Shown: positions 62,441 through 64,000 of the stretch, piece after piece
Position numbering within the stretch: the first letter of the stretch is position 1
Layout: the number at the start of each line of letters is the position of its first letter
Assembly: GCF_003071065.1 (NCBI RefSeq)
Contig: NZ_QCXX01000002.1
Coordinates: 558,001 to 622,000 of the forward strand
DNA length: 64,000 nt
DNA from: Sphingobacterium athyrii
Lineage (GTDB): Bacteria > Bacteroidota > Bacteroidia > Sphingobacteriales > Sphingobacteriaceae
Reading direction: 5' to 3'
Program-made: the position numbers and the translations under genes
Notes under the pieces: generated by a model
Seen by the model: the letters and a program-made list of their open reading frames with translations, nothing else
What the model was told of the DNA's origin: nothing
Databases searched by the model: none

Positions 62441-63020
62441 TGTCAAATTGGTCGCTGATAGAGCTAGTGGACAATAAGCTTAACCTATTTTTGATGCTAA
62501 AAAGCTTTGCTTTGATTGAAAGAGGAAGACTTTTTTGATTTGGGGTATCTGCAGTATCGGAGTACTATTTTAACAGTTTAAAGAAATAAATTTGGGATTT
62601 TATCTGTAGTATGTTATTATTTTCTCAATATTTATACAAATCGTCTCAATATAGTTTAATGCTTGTTAATGGGATATATTTTTTGTTTTATTTGTGCTAT
62701 TTTCATATAATAAAGAAATGTGAAATAAAATTTACAAATAAATTAATGCTATTTAATCAATTGTTAGCTGTGTTTGTTTAGCGTGTTAAAGAGTTAAATT
62801 ACCGTGTCAATTTTCCTGTAATATTTGGAAATATATTTTAATAAATCATTTGATATTGCATAAAGTTTGTTTTGAACAAAAATCAGCAACTGACCAACAG
62901 TATATATCTCAGGACTATAATTAAAGGTGTAGGGTGGCTTTCAGTTAAATTAACGGACACAGGGTATCTATTTTGGAGTTTCTGTTTGGCGCATGAGTAT
63001 GTATTATAAATATTTTCGAA
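62441..63020. other. 580-bp AT-rich intergenic region
   Basis: I find no gene. It is strongly AT-rich, with many TTTAT runs, and precedes the LytTR regulator. A possible -7 element near the gene is not clear. Nothing matches the repeats found elsewhere in the window. Confidence 0.4.
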
Positions 63021-63716
63021 ATGTATAAAATTAATGTGATAATTATAGAGGATGAATTTCTCGCGCTAAAGAGATTAGAAAGTATGGTGGCAAGGATTGA
63101 GTGTCTAACACTATCAGGAAGTTATGAAGATCTAATACACGCAAAGGAAGCTTTAGAATCAGGGAACGTAAATTTAATGATCTCGAATATTCAGGCACCA
63201 GGAAGTGATACTCTAACATTTTTGAGATCAATATCCAACCCCCCCTTCGTAATATTTGTTACCGATCACCGTGAGTTCGCAGTTGATGGCTATGAACTCG
63301 ATGTAGTAGATTATATTCTCAAACCATTATTAACGCCTGAACGGTTCGAAAAAGCTATAAGCAAGGTCCGAAATTTGATCATTTCCCAACAGCAGAAGCA
63401 ATTGAATCAAATTCTCAAATTTAAAGATGGGCACAAATCAATCTTTATCAATTCTGATCATATATTCTATATCAAAGCAATGGGAGACTATGCTCAGATT
63501 ATTACAAAAGATGAAAACCATACAGTTTCTACAACGCTTAAGGATCTTGAAAAACGGCTAAACGAGAATAGATTTATAAGGATCCATAAATCTCATATTG
63601 TCAATGTAAACCAAATAAAGAGCGTTGAAGCTATTCAAGTGAGCTTAAAAAATAATTTCAAATTAGATATCGGTCTTAAATATAGGGCTAATTTATACAG
63701 TATAATGGGCTTATAA
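63021..63716 (+). CDS. Orphan LytTR regulator lacking the phosphoacceptor Asp
   Basis: The 231-residue protein has a receiver domain with the acidic pocket IIEDEFLALKRL and the conserved YILKPLLTPERFEKA lysine. At residue 56 the phosphoacceptor Asp is Asn: NVNLMISNIQAPGSDTLTFL. The C-terminal LytTR domain is intact (IFYIKAMGDYAQIITKDEN, FIRIHKSHIVNVNQI). No histidine kinase is adjacent within the window. It is therefore probably phosphorylation-independent or controlled by another route. Compare Asp56 of the paired regulator at 15501. Confidence 0.9.
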   Translation: MYKINVIIIEDEFLALKRLESMVARIECLTLSGSYEDLIHAKEALESGNVNLMISNIQAPGSDTLTFLRSISNPPFVIFVTDHREFAVDGYELDVVDYILKPLLTPERFEKAISKVRNLIISQQQKQLNQILKFKDGHKSIFINSDHIFYIKAMGDYAQIITKDENHTVSTTLKDLEKRLNENRFIRIHKSHIVNVNQIKSVEAIQVSLKNNFKLDIGLKYRANLYSIMGL

Positions 63717-63991
63717 GAGTCTACTGAAGTGGTACTATTGTATGAAGTGATTTATTACTGTTATTTCGAAAAAATATAAACCACTTCTGTTTTATATGTT
63801 CTTGGAGGTAAACTCTTGTTTGGATAAATCGTTTTTTATCTTCTTTGTCTTGATAATAATACAAAAATACTATTTAAACCCAAAAAATATCTATTTCATC
63901 GAAAATTATTGGCATTATTGAGTTTGTAAAAAAACATAACGTTATATTAGAGTAGTTAATATTTATTAATTCAATTTAAAATCATTTTATT
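63717..63991. other. Intergenic region before the right edge
   Basis: No gene is visible. AT-rich sequence with a possible ribosome-binding-poor leader leads to an ATG at 63992 (MNK ...), three codons before the window edge, which may start a further gene. Confidence 0.35.
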
Positions 63992-64000
63992 ATGAACAAA

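Noticed and set aside
1..64000. CRISPR array, tRNA or rRNA genes, complete prophage
   Set aside because: I saw no regularly spaced repeats, no tRNA-like cloverleaf with CCA context, no rRNA sequence and no phage structural genes.

Overview
The window looks like a chromosomal accessory region of a Bacteroidota bacterium, most likely Sphingobacteriaceae (Sphingobacterium or a close relative). I infer this from the low G+C content, the TonB-dependent receptor and SusD-free lipoprotein partner, the LytS/LytTR two-component pair, the TlpA, DoxX, DUF2490, DUF6705 and DUF5694 proteins, and promoters with the Bacteroidota -7 element (TAnnTTTG). I saw no rRNA, tRNA or CRISPR array.

Layout. 0-13 kb: a partial membrane gene, a YwqK-like secreted protein, a TlpA thioredoxin, a compact operon of three small membrane proteins (one of 49 aa, easily missed), RidA, then a decayed stretch (truncated desuccinylase, and an AraC regulator fused by deletion to an Old Yellow Enzyme remnant), a deacetylase-DoxX pair facing an AraC regulator, a HAD fragment and a three-gene operon with a TPR protein. 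13-16 kb: a TPR sensor kinase and its LytTR regulator. 16-19.6 kb: a translationally coupled pair of COG3541/RlaP-like nucleotidyltransferases. 19.6-31 kb: enzymes of electrophile and aldehyde metabolism with their regulators: a TetR-OYE-SDR-MDR cluster with three matching operators, AraC-SDR, TetR, and HxlR facing a serine hydrolase-MFS operon. 31-40 kb: secreted proteins, an alpha/beta hydrolase, and a second copy of the nucleotidyltransferase pair. 40.9-44.6 kb: the oxidative pentose phosphate operon gnd-zwf-pgl. 44.6-48 kb: IS3 and IS21 remnants, an Rpn-type nuclease and several frameshifted genes. 48-54 kb: a large membrane protein and a divergent lipoprotein/TonB-receptor pair around a palindrome. 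54-62 kb: an IS21 left end, then a tandem array of six small secreted proteins with a TonB C-terminal-like fold, with degenerate small ORFs between them. 63 kb: an orphan LytTR regulator that lacks the phosphoacceptor aspartate.

The unifying theme is module shuffling. The same few modules recur whole or as fragments at 18-19.6, 26, 31-39 and 54-62 kb: the nucleotidyltransferase pair, an alpha/beta hydrolase, a secreted family (called family X here), a second secreted family, a coiled-coil lipoprotein, a NUDIX hydrolase (four copies, all broken) and the TonB-C-like family. Two of the duplication breakpoints fall at a start codon, and a short dispersed motif sits next to several remnants. Many pseudogenes carry a single frameshift in a homopolymer, so sequencing error must be excluded for each before calling it dead.

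The strongest candidates for something undescribed are the duplicated, translationally coupled nucleotidyltransferase pair, whose two genes have diverged at very different rates, and the TonB-C-like secreted array with its embedded leader-like ORF.
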